A DNA stretch of 64,000 bases from Candidatus Cacconaster stercorequi (lineage in GTDB: Bacteria; Bacillota; Clostridia; Oscillospirales; Oscillospiraceae): contig JAGHUH010000023.1 in assembly GCA_018064925.1 (NCBI GenBank), positions 62,001-126,000 on the forward strand. Reading direction: 5' to 3'. The notes under the pieces were generated by a model. The model worked only from the letters and a program-made list of their open reading frames with translations. It searched no databases and had not been told where the DNA came from. The position numbers and the translations under genes were made by a program. This document shows, in pieces, positions 14,547-22,822 of this stretch. Position 1 is the stretch's first letter. Each line of letters begins with the position of its first letter.

Positions 14547-15272
14547 ATGCAGCATATTCTGGGACTGACGCGGCGCTGTGTCGAGGACTACCACATGATT
14601 GCGCCGGGTGATCGGATCGCCGTGGGCGTCAGCGGCGGCAAGGACAGTATGATGACATTGGCGGCACTGGCGCGGCTGCAGAAATTCTATCCCATTCCCT
14701 TTACATTGGAGGCCATTACGCTGGAGATGGGGATGCCCGGCATGGATTTTTCCCCCGTGGCGGAGCTGTGCGAAAAGCTGGAGGTGCCCTATACGCGCCT
14801 GGAGGTGCCGGTCTATCAGATCGTATTTGAAGAGCGGCGGGAGAAAAATCCCTGTTCCCTGTGCGCCAAAATGCGCCGCGGCAGTCTGAACACTGCCCTG
14901 ACGGAGCGGGGCATCCACAAGATCGCACTGGGACATCATTACGATGACGCCATCGAGACGCTGATGATGAATCTGCTGTTTGAGGGACGCATCGGCAGCT
15001 TTCAGCCGGTGACCTATCTGGATCGCACCGGCGTGACGCAGATCAGACCCCTGCTCTACTGCCATGAGGATGAGATCGCCCGCACGGTGGAAAAGCTGCA
15101 CCTGCCGGTGGTGCACAATTCCTGCCCCGCCGACGGCTCCAGCCGTCGGCAGGAGGTCAAGGAACTGATTGCGGATTTGGAGCAGCGATACCCGGATATC
15201 AAGCAGAAGCTGTTTGGCAGTATGCAGCGCTATCCGCTGTACGGTTGGAATCTGGAGGCAGAGGAGCGATAA
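14547..15272 (+). CDS. TtcA/TilS-type PP-loop tRNA-modifying enzyme
   Basis: 241 residues. PP-loop ATP pyrophosphatase motif SGGKDS at 29-34, a C-S-L-C pair at 103-106, and GHHYDDAIETLMMNLLFEGR typical of the TtcA family, which makes 2-thiocytidine in tRNA using an Fe-S cluster. The start at MQHILG follows CGGGAGGG; an upstream in-frame ATG lies in the repeat tract and is rejected. Monocistronic. The CxxC pair supports an Fe-S TtcA-like enzyme rather than TilS. Exact tRNA target is inferred. Confidence 0.82.
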   Translation: MQHILGLTRRCVEDYHMIAPGDRIAVGVSGGKDSMMTLAALARLQKFYPIPFTLEAITLEMGMPGMDFSPVAELCEKLEVPYTRLEVPVYQIVFEERREKNPCSLCAKMRRGSLNTALTERGIHKIALGHHYDDAIETLMMNLLFEGRIGSFQPVTYLDRTGVTQIRPLLYCHEDEIARTVEKLHLPVVHNSCPADGSSRRQEVKELIADLEQRYPDIKQKLFGSMQRYPLYGWNLEAEER

Positions 15273-15306
15273 AAAAATGCCCCGAACCGCCGCAGGCGAT
15301 CCGGGG
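15273..15306 (-). terminator. Terminator after yaaL-bofA
   Basis: CCCCG/CGGGG stem with inner CGCC/GGCG, followed on the minus strand by seven Ts; lies between the convergent TtcA-like gene and bofA. Confidence 0.75.
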
Positions 15307-15324
15307 ATACAGTTTCATCGTATT

Positions 15325-15591
15325 TTATGTAAGGACCCACTGCGTCAGAAGCAGCAGGAAAAACCCCGGCACACCCAGAATGCCGACGGTCAGCGCGTTG
15401 AACAGACTCAGCCCCAGATGCAGACCGGTAAAGCTGCTGGTCAGGTTTAAAAGCCACAGTGCGCCAAAGCCCAACGCGGAGTTGAACAGAATCCGCAAAA
15501 TCAGCTTCAGCGGCGCAGCGAACAAACGCACGCAGGTCACTATCAAAAACAGGGCCACAAGCACGAATGAAACTTTTTCTATAATGGACAT
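15325..15591 (-). CDS. bofA: BofA-family inhibitor of pro-SigmaK processing
   Basis: 88-residue membrane protein with two or three hydrophobic segments and the BofA signature GLHLGLSLFNALTVGILGVP. In Bacillus, BofA sits in the outer forespore membrane with SpoIVFA and holds the SpoIVFB protease inactive until the SpoIVB signal. A GAGGGAGG site precedes the ATG, and the start overlaps yaaL by 13 bases. The yaaL-bofA pair is conserved across spore formers. Its presence argues that the organism has, or had, a SigmaK checkpoint. Confidence 0.88.
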   Translation of the reverse strand: MSIIEKVSFVLVALFLIVTCVRLFAAPLKLILRILFNSALGFGALWLLNLTSSFTGLHLGLSLFNALTVGILGVPGFFLLLLTQWVLT

Positions 15592-15878
15592 ATAGGACCT
15601 CCCTCCATGGCGGACGCGGCAACGCAGTCCGGTTTGGTGGAACGAATGACCACGCTTCGGCGCACCGGGGCGCCGTTCAGCTCCTTGATGCGGCGCAGCA
15701 GATAACTGTACTTGGCTTTCAGCGAATCGATGGCATAGATGCTGGACTCCACCAGTTCCGGCTCGCTGACATAGTTGAAGCGGTCATAGGCCAGGCGCAG
15801 CTCCTGTGCGGTTTCACGCAGTTCCTGGTGCAGCTCCTCGGATGTGGGAATATACTCGGTGATGCGTTGTTTTGTCAT
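15579..15878 (-). CDS. yaaL: YaaL-family protein (DUF2508)
   Basis: 99 residues from MTKQRITEYIPT. Helical, charged, with LRLAYDRFNYVSEPELVESSIYAIDSLKAKY, the DUF2508 pattern, immediately upstream of bofA as in Bacillus subtilis. AAGGAG lies 7 bases before this ATG, so the earlier in-frame ATG at 15896 is not used. Function is unknown; it is linked to sporulation only by its neighbour. Confidence 0.85.
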   Translation of the reverse strand: MTKQRITEYIPTSEELHQELRETAQELRLAYDRFNYVSEPELVESSIYAIDSLKAKYSYLLRRIKELNGAPVRRSVVIRSTKPDCVAASAMEGGPICPL

Positions 15879-15987
15879 AGCGACTCCTTCCGGCAAATGC
15901 CTGTATTCTTATATGTACGGTTAGTTTGGACGAATATGCCGGATCCTAAACGGCGAAAGCAAAAAAATCTCCGGAAAGGAGCAGAGA

Positions 15988-16431
15988 ATGGATCACGAAT
16001 ACTATATGCAGCAGGCACTTTTACTGGCGCGGGAGGCCGCCGCGCACGGCGAGGTACCGGTGGGCTGCGTCATTGTTAAAGATGGGGTCATCATCGGCCG
16101 GGGCAGAAACCGCCGGGAGGAAAAGCAGGCGGTGCATTCCCATGCGGAAATGGAGGCCATGGCGCAGGCCAATGAGGCGTTGGGCGCCTGGCGTCTGGAC
16201 GACTGCATCCTGTATGTGACGATGGAGCCGTGCCCCATGTGCGCCGGCGCCATCATCAATGCCCGCATCCACCGGGTCTATTACGGCGTCCGGGACGAGG
16301 CCATGGGCGCCTGCGGCGGCGTGCTGAATTTGTTCATGGAGCGCTTTCCTCACCGTCCGCAGCTTGTCGGCGGTCTGCTGGCGGAGGAGTGCCGGACGGT
16401 GCTGCAGGACTTCTTCCGGGGACTGCGCTGA
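15988..16431 (+). CDS. tadA: tRNA-specific adenosine deaminase TadA
   Basis: Converts A34 to inosine in tRNA-Arg(ACG). 147 residues with the zinc site HAE at 52-54 and PCPMC at 81-85, and the ALGAWRLDDC-LYVT-EPC block of TadA. GGAAAGGAG precedes the ATG. Divergent from yaaL-bofA. I looked for the small SRP RNA that sometimes follows tadA and did not find its conserved loop. Confidence 0.95.
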   Translation: MDHEYYMQQALLLAREAAAHGEVPVGCVIVKDGVIIGRGRNRREEKQAVHSHAEMEAMAQANEALGAWRLDDCILYVTMEPCPMCAGAIINARIHRVYYGVRDEAMGACGGVLNLFMERFPHRPQLVGGLLAEECRTVLQDFFRGLR

Positions 16432-16546
16432 ATGGAAACGGGATTTAATACTTTTTTAATACTTATCCCCGATAATTTGTAACAACCGCAGGGTATTCTA
16501 TCCTTGCAAGAGACAAGAGAACTTTTTTCATCAATCTTCCTACCAT

Positions 16547-16579
16547 ATAAAGCGGAGAGCCAACGGCTCTCCGCTTTAT
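16547..16579 (+). terminator. Hairpin between tadA and spoIID
   Basis: A perfect 15-bp stem (16547-16561 with 16565-16579, loop AAC). No T-run follows, so it may be a weak terminator or an mRNA-stabilising hairpin. Confidence 0.5.
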
Positions 16580-16602
16580 GCGTTATTTGGGTTTGGCCGG
16601 AC

Positions 16603-16632
16603 GGTATGTTTCGGACAGAACGGCCATAGGAT
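16603..16632 (+). promoter_or_regulatory. Candidate SigE promoter for spoIID
   Basis: GGTATGTT (16603-16610), 14-base spacer, CATAGGAT (16625-16632): resembles SigE elements, as expected for a gene that is SigE-dependent in Bacillus. By eye only. Confidence 0.35.
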
Positions 16633-16654
16633 AAAGGGAAGGGAGATGTACGGT

Positions 16655-17695
16655 ATGAGAAAAATCGTCGCTGCGGCGTTTTTAATGGTGGCGCTGCTGT
16701 TCGGCGGGCCGTGGCTCATGGTGAAGGACGCAGAGCCGGAGGAAACGGAGAAGCCCGCCCGTCTGTCAGCCGATGCGGAGCAGACGAAGGATACGCCGAA
16801 AGCACAGTCAAAAACGCAGAAAAAGACGGCGAAAACCACAGCGGACGAGCAGGTGACGCTGCGGGTATGGAACGGCAAAAAAACGGTGGAAATGACCATG
16901 GCGGAGTATCTGCCCGGCGTGGTGCGGGGTGAGATGCCCGCTTCCTTTGAGCCGGAGGCGCTGGCGGCGCAGGCGGTGGCGGAGCGCACATACATTTACT
17001 ATCAGATGGCCGGCGGGCGAAAGGACAACCACCCGGACGCGGATATCTGCATGGATCACACCTGCTGCAACGCCTGGGTCTCGGAGAAACAGGCAAGGAA
17101 GAACTGGGGCAAAAATGCCGATGCCTATGAAAAGAAGATCCGTCAGGCGGTGCAGAGCACCGACGGCAAGGTAATGCTCTATGACGGCGCGCCGATTCTG
17201 GCGGTGTTTCACTCCTCCTCGGCGGGGGTGACCGCCGGCAGCGGCGATGTATGGGTGTCCGATTTACCATACCTGACCAGTGTGAAAAGTCCGGAAACGG
17301 CGGACAATGTGCCGAATTATTACAGCGTCAATACCTTTTCAGCAGATGAATTCCGCACCGCGTTTCTGGCATCGCATCCGGAGGCGGAGCTGTCCGGCAG
17401 CCCGGAAAACTGGATCGGCGGCATTTCCCGCAGTGGCTCCGACCGCGTGGAAACAGCAGAGATCGGCGGCGTCAGCGTATCCGGCACGGAGCTGCGGGAG
17501 ATCTTTTCTCTGCGCTCCACCTGCTTTACGGTTGAGGTATCCGGCGGGGAAATCACCTTCCATGTCACCGGCTACGGACACGGCGTGGGCATGAGCCAGT
17601 ATGGTGCCAATGAGCTGGCATCCGAGGGGAAAAGCTGGCAGGATATTTTGCACTGGTACTATACCGATGTGACCATTGCCGATTATGCCGGGTGA
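16655..17695 (+). CDS. spoIID: Stage II sporulation protein D (SpoIID)
   Basis: 346-residue lytic transglycosylase required for engulfment with SpoIIM and SpoIIP. N-terminal membrane anchor (AAAFLMVALLFGGPWLM), a low-complexity linker, then the SpoIID domain: EYLPGVVRGEMPASFEPEAL with the catalytic Glu region, the His/Cys patch DICMDHTCCNAW typical of the zinc-containing family, and GHGVGMSQYGA near the end. Start at MRKIVAA chosen because GGGAG sits 9 bases upstream; ATG 16646 would overlap that site. Complete gene, an indicator of spore formation. Confidence 0.9.
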   Translation: MRKIVAAAFLMVALLFGGPWLMVKDAEPEETEKPARLSADAEQTKDTPKAQSKTQKKTAKTTADEQVTLRVWNGKKTVEMTMAEYLPGVVRGEMPASFEPEALAAQAVAERTYIYYQMAGGRKDNHPDADICMDHTCCNAWVSEKQARKNWGKNADAYEKKIRQAVQSTDGKVMLYDGAPILAVFHSSSAGVTAGSGDVWVSDLPYLTSVKSPETADNVPNYYSVNTFSADEFRTAFLASHPEAELSGSPENWIGGISRSGSDRVETAEIGGVSVSGTELREIFSLRSTCFTVEVSGGEITFHVTGYGHGVGMSQYGANELASEGKSWQDILHWYYTDVTIADYAG

Positions 17696-17857
17696 ACGGG
17701 ACTATACAAATCAGAAGAGATATGATAAAATAAACCATTAAAGAATCACCGCACCGCCGGACGGAAAATTTACAGATTATTCGCAGAATGGGTTGGCGGT
17801 ACAGGTATAATAGAGCCAAATACAGAAGAAAAAACAACGAGTGGGAGGTTTAGGCCT

Positions 17858-18538
17858 ATGGCGCGTAACATTCTGGTTGTGGAAGACGATCATAACATTT
17901 CCGATCTGATTCGGATGTATCTGGAAAAAGAGGGCTTTGAGGTTCGTATTGCTTACGACGGCGGGAAGGCCGTGGAGGAATTTGAAAAGCAGGAGCCGGA
18001 TATGGTGCTGCTGGATATCATGCTGCCGGTAATGGATGGCTGGAGCGTCTGCGCCCGCATCCGGGAGAAGGCGAAAACGCCCATCATCATGCTCACGGCA
18101 AAGAGCGAGGTCAATGACCGCATCACCGGTCTGGAAATGGGCGCCGATGACTATCTGGTCAAACCCTTTGAGATGAAGGAACTGATGGCCCGCATCAACG
18201 CGGTGCTGCGCCGCAGCGAAATTCCCGATGATACCAAGAAGAAGCTGACCTTCGACAAGCTGGTGATCAATCTGGACAGCTACGAGCTGCTGGTGGATGG
18301 GAAAAAGATCGACACGCCCCCTAAGGAGCTGGAGCTGCTGTACCATCTGGCTGCCACGCCCAACCGGGTGTATACCCGCAACCAGCTGCTGGACGAGGTA
18401 TGGGGCTTTGACTATTTCGGCGACAGCCGTACGGTGGATGTACACATCAAGCGCCTGCGGGAAAAGGTGGAAAATGTGTCCGATCAGTGGGCGCTCAAGA
18501 CCGTATGGGGCGTGGGCTACAAATTTGAAGTGAAATGA
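17858..18538 (+). CDS. OmpR-family response regulator (linked to htrA)
   Basis: 226 residues. The receiver domain has Asp10/11 and phospho-acceptor Asp53 (LLDIMLPVMDG), the K in YLVKPFE, and a C-terminal winged helix (RTVDVHIKRLREK-GVGYKFE). GGGAGG precedes the ATG, and a TATAAT at 17806-17811 may be its -10. The stop overlaps the kinase start by 4 bases (ATGA). With htrA downstream, the unit resembles CssRS-type control of quality-control proteases (inference from context). Confidence 0.93.
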   Translation: MARNILVVEDDHNISDLIRMYLEKEGFEVRIAYDGGKAVEEFEKQEPDMVLLDIMLPVMDGWSVCARIREKAKTPIIMLTAKSEVNDRITGLEMGADDYLVKPFEMKELMARINAVLRRSEIPDDTKKKLTFDKLVINLDSYELLVDGKKIDTPPKELELLYHLAATPNRVYTRNQLLDEVWGFDYFGDSRTVDVHIKRLREKVENVSDQWALKTVWGVGYKFEVK

Positions 18539-20007
18539 AAAAGGGACAGATTAAACGGTGGTTTCACAGTCTATACTGGAAACAGTTTGCGCTGACTGCC
18601 GGCATGGTGCTGCTGACACTGCTGCTGCTGGGCGTATCCTTTTACGCATTGAGCTATAACTATACCGTCACGGAAAAACGCGGCGAGATGCGTGACCGGG
18701 CCAATCTGATCGCGCAGATGTCCATTGATTATCTGACCGCCGGCGAGGACAGCATTTCGGAGCAGGAGGATTCTCTGCGCCGTCTGGCCGATATGGCAGC
18801 CATGATGACGGATGTGGATTTCCTGATCTGCAATGATCAGGGCAATGTGATCCTCACCTCCGATGAGAGTCTTGTGGGGCGCGTGATCTCCATTCCGGAG
18901 GAGATCTGCCGCGAGGTAGGCCAGGGCGGCTACGAGGCCCGCAGCACCATGGGGATTTATCAGCAGAAGCAGTTCGTGGTGGGCGTGCCCATGTTCGACC
19001 GCAGCAGCAACGATATCGGTATGGTGATTGCCGTCATGGACGGCACGGAGCTGATGGAGATGTGGCGCTCGTTTATCGGGCTGTTCTTCATGACCTCCGC
19101 CATCATCCTGCTGATCGCCTTTGTGGCCAGTTGGCTGACCGCCATCCGGCAGATCCAGCCCATCCAGGAGATGGTGCAGGCTACCCGCGCCTATGCCGCC
19201 GGCGAATTTGATGTGCGGATGCAGCCCAGCGGCAGCGACGAGATCGGCGAGCTGGCGGCGTCGTTCAATGATATGGCCGATTCCCTGATGGAGACCGAGC
19301 GACAGCGCCGCGATTTTATTGCCAATATCTCCCATGAGCTGAAAACACCCATGACCACCATTGCCGGCTATACCGACGGTATCCTCGACGGCACCATTCC
19401 GCCGGAGAAGGAGCGGCAGTATCTGCAAATCATCTCGGACGAGAGCCGGCGATTGAGCCGTCTGGTGCGGCGTATGCTGGACATCTCCCAGATCCAGTCC
19501 CAGGAGATGAAGAAAGAGGAATTTGACCTGTGCGAGAGTATGCGTCTGGCGCTTTTGAGTATGGAACAGAAAATTCTGGATCGCGGTCTGGATGTGGAGG
19601 CCGATATTCCCGATGATTCGGTGATGGTGCTGGGCGTCAATGATCTGATCACGCAGGTGATCTATAATCTGCTGGAGAACGCCGCAAAGTACGCCTCACC
19701 GGAATCCACGCTGTATCTGGGACTGCAGCGCAATCATGACAAGGCGGTGGTGACGGTGCGCAATCAGGGCAATACCATCCCGGCGCAGGAGATCCCGCTG
19801 CTGTTTGAGCGGTTTCATAAGACGGACAAGTCCCGCAGCGAGGATAAGGAAGGCTACGGTCTGGGCCTGTATGTGGTCAAGACCATTTTGAGCCAGCATA
19901 AGGAACAGATTACTGTGACGAGCGAAAACGGCGTAACGGCCTTCAGCTTTACCGTGCAGACGGCGGCTTCGGCACTGTACGGTGACGGAAACGGTATGAG
20001 AGGATAA
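18535..20007 (+). CDS. Membrane sensor histidine kinase (linked to htrA)
   Basis: 490 residues. TM1 about 16-40, an extracellular sensor of about 140 residues, TM2 about 180-203, HAMP (IQPIQEMVQATRAYAAGEF), phospho-accepting His267 in FIANISHELKTP, and an ATPase domain with N box LLENAAKYA and G boxes ending EGYGLGLYVVKTIL. Translationally coupled to the response regulator; htrA starts 6 bases after its stop. Presumed to sense envelope stress; the ligand is unknown. Confidence 0.92.
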   Translation: MKKGQIKRWFHSLYWKQFALTAGMVLLTLLLLGVSFYALSYNYTVTEKRGEMRDRANLIAQMSIDYLTAGEDSISEQEDSLRRLADMAAMMTDVDFLICNDQGNVILTSDESLVGRVISIPEEICREVGQGGYEARSTMGIYQQKQFVVGVPMFDRSSNDIGMVIAVMDGTELMEMWRSFIGLFFMTSAIILLIAFVASWLTAIRQIQPIQEMVQATRAYAAGEFDVRMQPSGSDEIGELAASFNDMADSLMETERQRRDFIANISHELKTPMTTIAGYTDGILDGTIPPEKERQYLQIISDESRRLSRLVRRMLDISQIQSQEMKKEEFDLCESMRLALLSMEQKILDRGLDVEADIPDDSVMVLGVNDLITQVIYNLLENAAKYASPESTLYLGLQRNHDKAVVTVRNQGNTIPAQEIPLLFERFHKTDKSRSEDKEGYGLGLYVVKTILSQHKEQITVTSENGVTAFSFTVQTAASALYGDGNGMRG

Positions 20008-20013
20008 TGCAGT

Positions 20014-21375
20014 ATGCTTGAGGAAAACAAAAAAGACATCATGCCTGATGAACCGCCGGTGGAGGAACCCACCCTCGGGGAGGAACCCGCCCCCCGGGAG
20101 GAAACCATCCCCCAAGAAGAACCCATCGAGGCGGTGCCGGGGAGTGATTTTGGTGATGCGGCGCAGGAAACGGAAGACGATGCTGACCCTGTGCCTTTGC
20201 CCAACAATGTGTGGAAGGAAGCTGCTGCGAAGGAGAAAAGGAAACGCCGCCGCGGCATATGGATTTTCATTGCCTGCGTGGCGCTGCTGTTTGCCGTGAT
20301 CGCCATTGTCGGCTGGGGCGGCGATCTGTTCGGCAGCGGCGGAAAGCAGGAACTGCCGGATGAGGATGATTCCGCCAGCAGCATCATTGATATTTTCGAG
20401 GACAGTAAAAAGACGACCATTCCCCACTGTGACGGTGATCCCTCTGTGCGCCTTGTATGCGCGGAGGAGAACGGCGATACCATGACTGCCCGGGAGATCT
20501 ATGCCAAGGTCAATCCGGCGGTGGTCATTGTGGTCGCCACGGACAGCGATGGCGGTTCGGTGGGTACCGGCGTCATCATGAGTGATGACGGCTATATCAT
20601 CACCAATGCCCATGTCATCTCCGGCGGCCATGAATGCCTTGTGGCACTGTCTACCGGCGTGACCTATGACGCGATGCTGGTGGGCATGGATGAGGACGAG
20701 GATCTGGCTGTGCTGAAGATCGATGCCAAGGATCTGCCCACGGCGGAGTTCGGCAACTCTGATCTGGCGTTGGTGGGTGATTCGGTGTATGCTATCGGCA
20801 ACCCGCTGGGTGTGGAGCTGCGCGGTACCATGACCGATGGCATCATTTCCGCCATCGACCGCAGCGTGGAGATAGACGGCAAGACCATGTCTGTAATTCA
20901 GACCAATGCTGCGCTGAATAACGGCAACTCCGGCGGCCCGCTGATTAACGAATGCGGGCAGGTCATCGGCATCAATACCCTGAAAATGGGAAATGTCGAG
21001 GGCGCGGAGGTTTCTGTGGAGGGGTTGGGCTTTGCCCTGCCCATCACCTCGGTGGCCTTTGTGGTCAATGATCTCATTGCGCTGGGCAAGTTCCGGGGCG
21101 TACCCACCATTGGCATAACGGTGATTGCGAAGAATGCGGACGATAGCACGCAGGTGGTGGTCTACGAGGTGTTGGAGGGTTTTGGTGCGGCAAAGGCAGG
21201 CATTCAGCCGGACGATGTGATTTTGGCGGCAGACGGTCGGGAAATTTCGGAGATCGACGATCTGCTGCTGGTGCGGCGTACGCACGAGATCGGCGATACG
21301 GTCGCGCTGACCATTCAACGCGGAGATAAGACCTTCGATGTGGATGTGGTGCTGTACTCGGATAAGAAATCCTGA
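20014..21375 (+). CDS. HtrA/DegP-family S1C serine protease with PDZ domain
   Basis: 453 residues. A Pro/Glu-rich cytoplasmic N terminus (1-75), one TM helix (81-101), a trypsin-like domain with His200 (TNAHV), Asp230 (DLAVLKI) and Ser306 (NNGNSGGPL), then one PDZ domain (about 350-445). Membrane-anchored protease/chaperone for misfolded exported proteins. It lies in one operon with the two-component system, which probably regulates it. The acidic, repetitive N-terminal tail (EEP motifs) is longer than in Bacillus HtrA. Confidence 0.93.
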   Translation: MLEENKKDIMPDEPPVEEPTLGEEPAPREETIPQEEPIEAVPGSDFGDAAQETEDDADPVPLPNNVWKEAAAKEKRKRRRGIWIFIACVALLFAVIAIVGWGGDLFGSGGKQELPDEDDSASSIIDIFEDSKKTTIPHCDGDPSVRLVCAEENGDTMTAREIYAKVNPAVVIVVATDSDGGSVGTGVIMSDDGYIITNAHVISGGHECLVALSTGVTYDAMLVGMDEDEDLAVLKIDAKDLPTAEFGNSDLALVGDSVYAIGNPLGVELRGTMTDGIISAIDRSVEIDGKTMSVIQTNAALNNGNSGGPLINECGQVIGINTLKMGNVEGAEVSVEGLGFALPITSVAFVVNDLIALGKFRGVPTIGITVIAKNADDSTQVVVYEVLEGFGAAKAGIQPDDVILAADGREISEIDDLLLVRRTHEIGDTVALTIQRGDKTFDVDVVLYSDKKS

Positions 21376-21379
21376 ACGC

Positions 21380-21413
21380 AAATGGCTGTCAGGCGTACGC
21401 CTGACAGCCATTT
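21380..21413. terminator. Bidirectional terminator between htrA and the split TSUP genes
   Basis: A 16-bp stem (21380-21395 with 21398-21413) between converging genes, with Ts on the plus side. Confidence 0.82.
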
Positions 21414-21418
21414 TATCA

Positions 21419-21778
21419 TCACTGCCGTCTGACCAGTGTGGTCAAACCGGCCAGAAGCAGGTAAATGCCAAAGGGCTTGCGCAGCAGCGTCGGATCCACT
21501 CCTGTGGCAATCCATGCGGCGAGAATGGCGGCGGGAATGGCCCAGAGAACGGCGGAGTGGAGGACAGCGCGATCCAGAAGCCCGTTTTTTCGATGGCAGA
21601 GCAGTCCCATGCCGGCGGTGGGCAGAAAATAGAGAAGATTAATACCCTGCGCGGTGGTCTGATCTACGCCGAGAAACAGCGTCATAATCAGCAGCAGAAG
21701 CGTTCCGCCGCCCACGCCCCAGGCCGACAGAATACCGGTGCCTAAGCCCACCATGGCCGGCAACAGAAACGCCCTCAC
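21419..21778 (-). CDS. TauE/SafE (TSUP) half-protein, C-terminal half
   Basis: 119 residues, GTG start. Four hydrophobic segments with the TSUP repeat motif GTGILSAWGVGGGTLLL. A full TauE/SafE exporter has two such halves in one chain of about 250 residues; here the second half is separate. The GTG overlaps the stop of the upstream half by 4 bases (GTGA), so the two are translationally coupled and should work as a heterodimer. Substrate (sulfite, sulfoacetate or other anions) is unknown. Confidence 0.82.
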   Translation of the reverse strand: MRAFLLPAMVGLGTGILSAWGVGGGTLLLLIMTLFLGVDQTTAQGINLLYFLPTAGMGLLCHRKNGLLDRAVLHSAVLWAIPAAILAAWIATGVDPTLLRKPFGIYLLLAGLTTLVRRQ

Positions 21779-22128
21779 AGCAGGTACCTCACACCGCCGT
21801 ACAGCAAAAATGCAGCAAAGATCCGGCGCAGCCAGACCGACGGCACAGAGGGGAACAGACGACCACCGATGAACCCGCCCACCAGTCCGCCCACCAGATA
21901 GGGCAGGGCGATCATCAGATCCAGCTTCGTTCGGAAAAGGTAAATGCCGGCGGAGATGATGCAGATGGGAAAGATCACCGCCACGCTGTTGGCAAGGGCG
22001 CGCTTTTGCTCCAGGCGGCACCATCCGGTCAGCATGGGGACCAGCACCATGCCGCCGCCTCCGCCGAACAGACCGTTTACTGTGCCGGCGGCGATACCGC
22101 ACAGGGGCAGCTTTTGTTTGTTGTCCAT
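21775..22128 (-). CDS. TauE/SafE (TSUP) half-protein, N-terminal half
   Basis: 117 residues from MDNKQKLPLCG. Carries the first TSUP repeat, AAGTVNGLFGGGGGMVLVPML, and four hydrophobic segments, ending GGVRYLL. AAAGGAGG sits 6 bases before the ATG, and the stop is genuine because the partner gene begins exactly there with its own start. A recent frameshift is less likely than a stable split, since both halves are intact and coupled. Inner-membrane anion exporter family. Confidence 0.85.
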   Translation of the reverse strand: MDNKQKLPLCGIAAGTVNGLFGGGGGMVLVPMLTGWCRLEQKRALANSVAVIFPICIISAGIYLFRTKLDLMIALPYLVGGLVGGFIGGRLFPSVPSVWLRRIFAAFLLYGGVRYLL

Positions 22129-22187
22129 GCTCTGCCTCCTTTGATGTATGGGCGGCTGCGGATGCCGCCCGAGGAAAAGCGTCAGGC

Positions 22188-22382
22188 TCAGCCGAACTGC
22201 TTGAAGCTCTGGCAGTCCGTGCACTGATCCATGGAGGGATTGCTCTCGTGGGTACCCACCTGAATGCTGGTCAGACCGCAGTAGTTGGTGTCCTGGCAGT
22301 GGTGTGCGCAGCTGGTGACGGTGCACTTGATGGCGGAATTGGGAGTGCAGTTGCAGCCGTCCTTGGTACAGGTCTTGTTCAT
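22188..22382 (-). CDS. DUF1540 protein, cysteine-rich
   Basis: 64 residues from MNKTCTKDGCNC. Has the DUF1540 pattern: CTVTSCAHHC, then C with I-x-V (LTSIQVG), then DQCTDCQSF. Ten cysteines suggest metal binding. Such small proteins are common in Clostridia and often spore-associated, but no function is established. AGGAGG precedes the ATG; an earlier in-frame ATG at 22469 lacks a site. It lies 59 bases upstream of the TSUP pair and could be co-transcribed. Confidence 0.85.
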   Translation of the reverse strand: MNKTCTKDGCNCTPNSAIKCTVTSCAHHCQDTNYCGLTSIQVGTHESNPSMDQCTDCQSFKQFG

Positions 22383-22523
22383 AGTCGTGTCCTCCTGTTG
22401 ATAAAGTGATGAAATAGGCGCTTTGCCTGTCGTTAGTGTGTCACATGGGCGGCGAACTATGCGGCACATCCGCGGAAAAACATGCGGCAGGGCAGGAAAA
22501 ATTTTGTTTTTTCTGTTCCGGGG

Positions 22524-22552
22524 TTGACAGCGAAATTATTTTGCATTATCCT
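22524..22552 (+). promoter_or_regulatory. Candidate promoter of the M-box/mgtE transcript
   Basis: TTGACA (22524-22529), 17-base spacer, TATCCT (22547-22552). It places transcription start about 10 bases before the M-box. Confidence 0.5.
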
Positions 22553-22571
22553 AAAAAAAGATTATAAATTA

Positions 22572-22801
22572 TACTCCGGTAGGTAAGGCTACCGCAGGGA
22601 TATGGACTGCTGCCGCGAACTGGTGGAGACACCATAAGAGGGTTTGAACAGGCGATATCGAAACCAAGGTATCATCTAATGCAGTTTCACCGCCCAGCGA
22701 TGCTAAAGCTTGTTACGGTGGTCAGGTCACGGTTTGCGTGGCCTTTCAGGATTATTCCGCAATGGGTGTTCTACCGAACGCTGTTGCGGAGTTTTTATTT
22801 T
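22572..22801 (+). promoter_or_regulatory. M-box (ykoK) magnesium riboswitch with terminator
   Basis: Conserved M-box pieces appear in order: GGTAGGTAAGGCTACC, GGACTGCTGCC, a GAACAGG-type loop, AATGCAG and GATGCTAAAGC. The expression platform is a long CCGCAA/TTGCGG hairpin (22757-22789) followed by AGTTTTTATTTTT. High Mg2+ should stabilise the aptamer and favour termination before mgtE. The interval 22383-22822 holds this regulator and no gene. Confidence 0.9.
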
Positions 22802-22822
22802 TGCAGGAAGGAGGAGCGTGTC

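Noticed and set aside
16432-16546. Small SRP RNA after tadA
   Set aside because: The conserved GGAAGGAAGCAGCC-type loop is not present.
19696-21411. Long minus-strand reading frame antisense to htrA
   Set aside because: His/Arg-rich shadow of a protease with an intact catalytic triad on the plus strand.
21419-22128. A frameshifted single TauE/SafE gene
   Set aside because: Each half has its own start and intact repeat, with a clean 4-base GTGA overlap, so two genes fit better than a frameshift.
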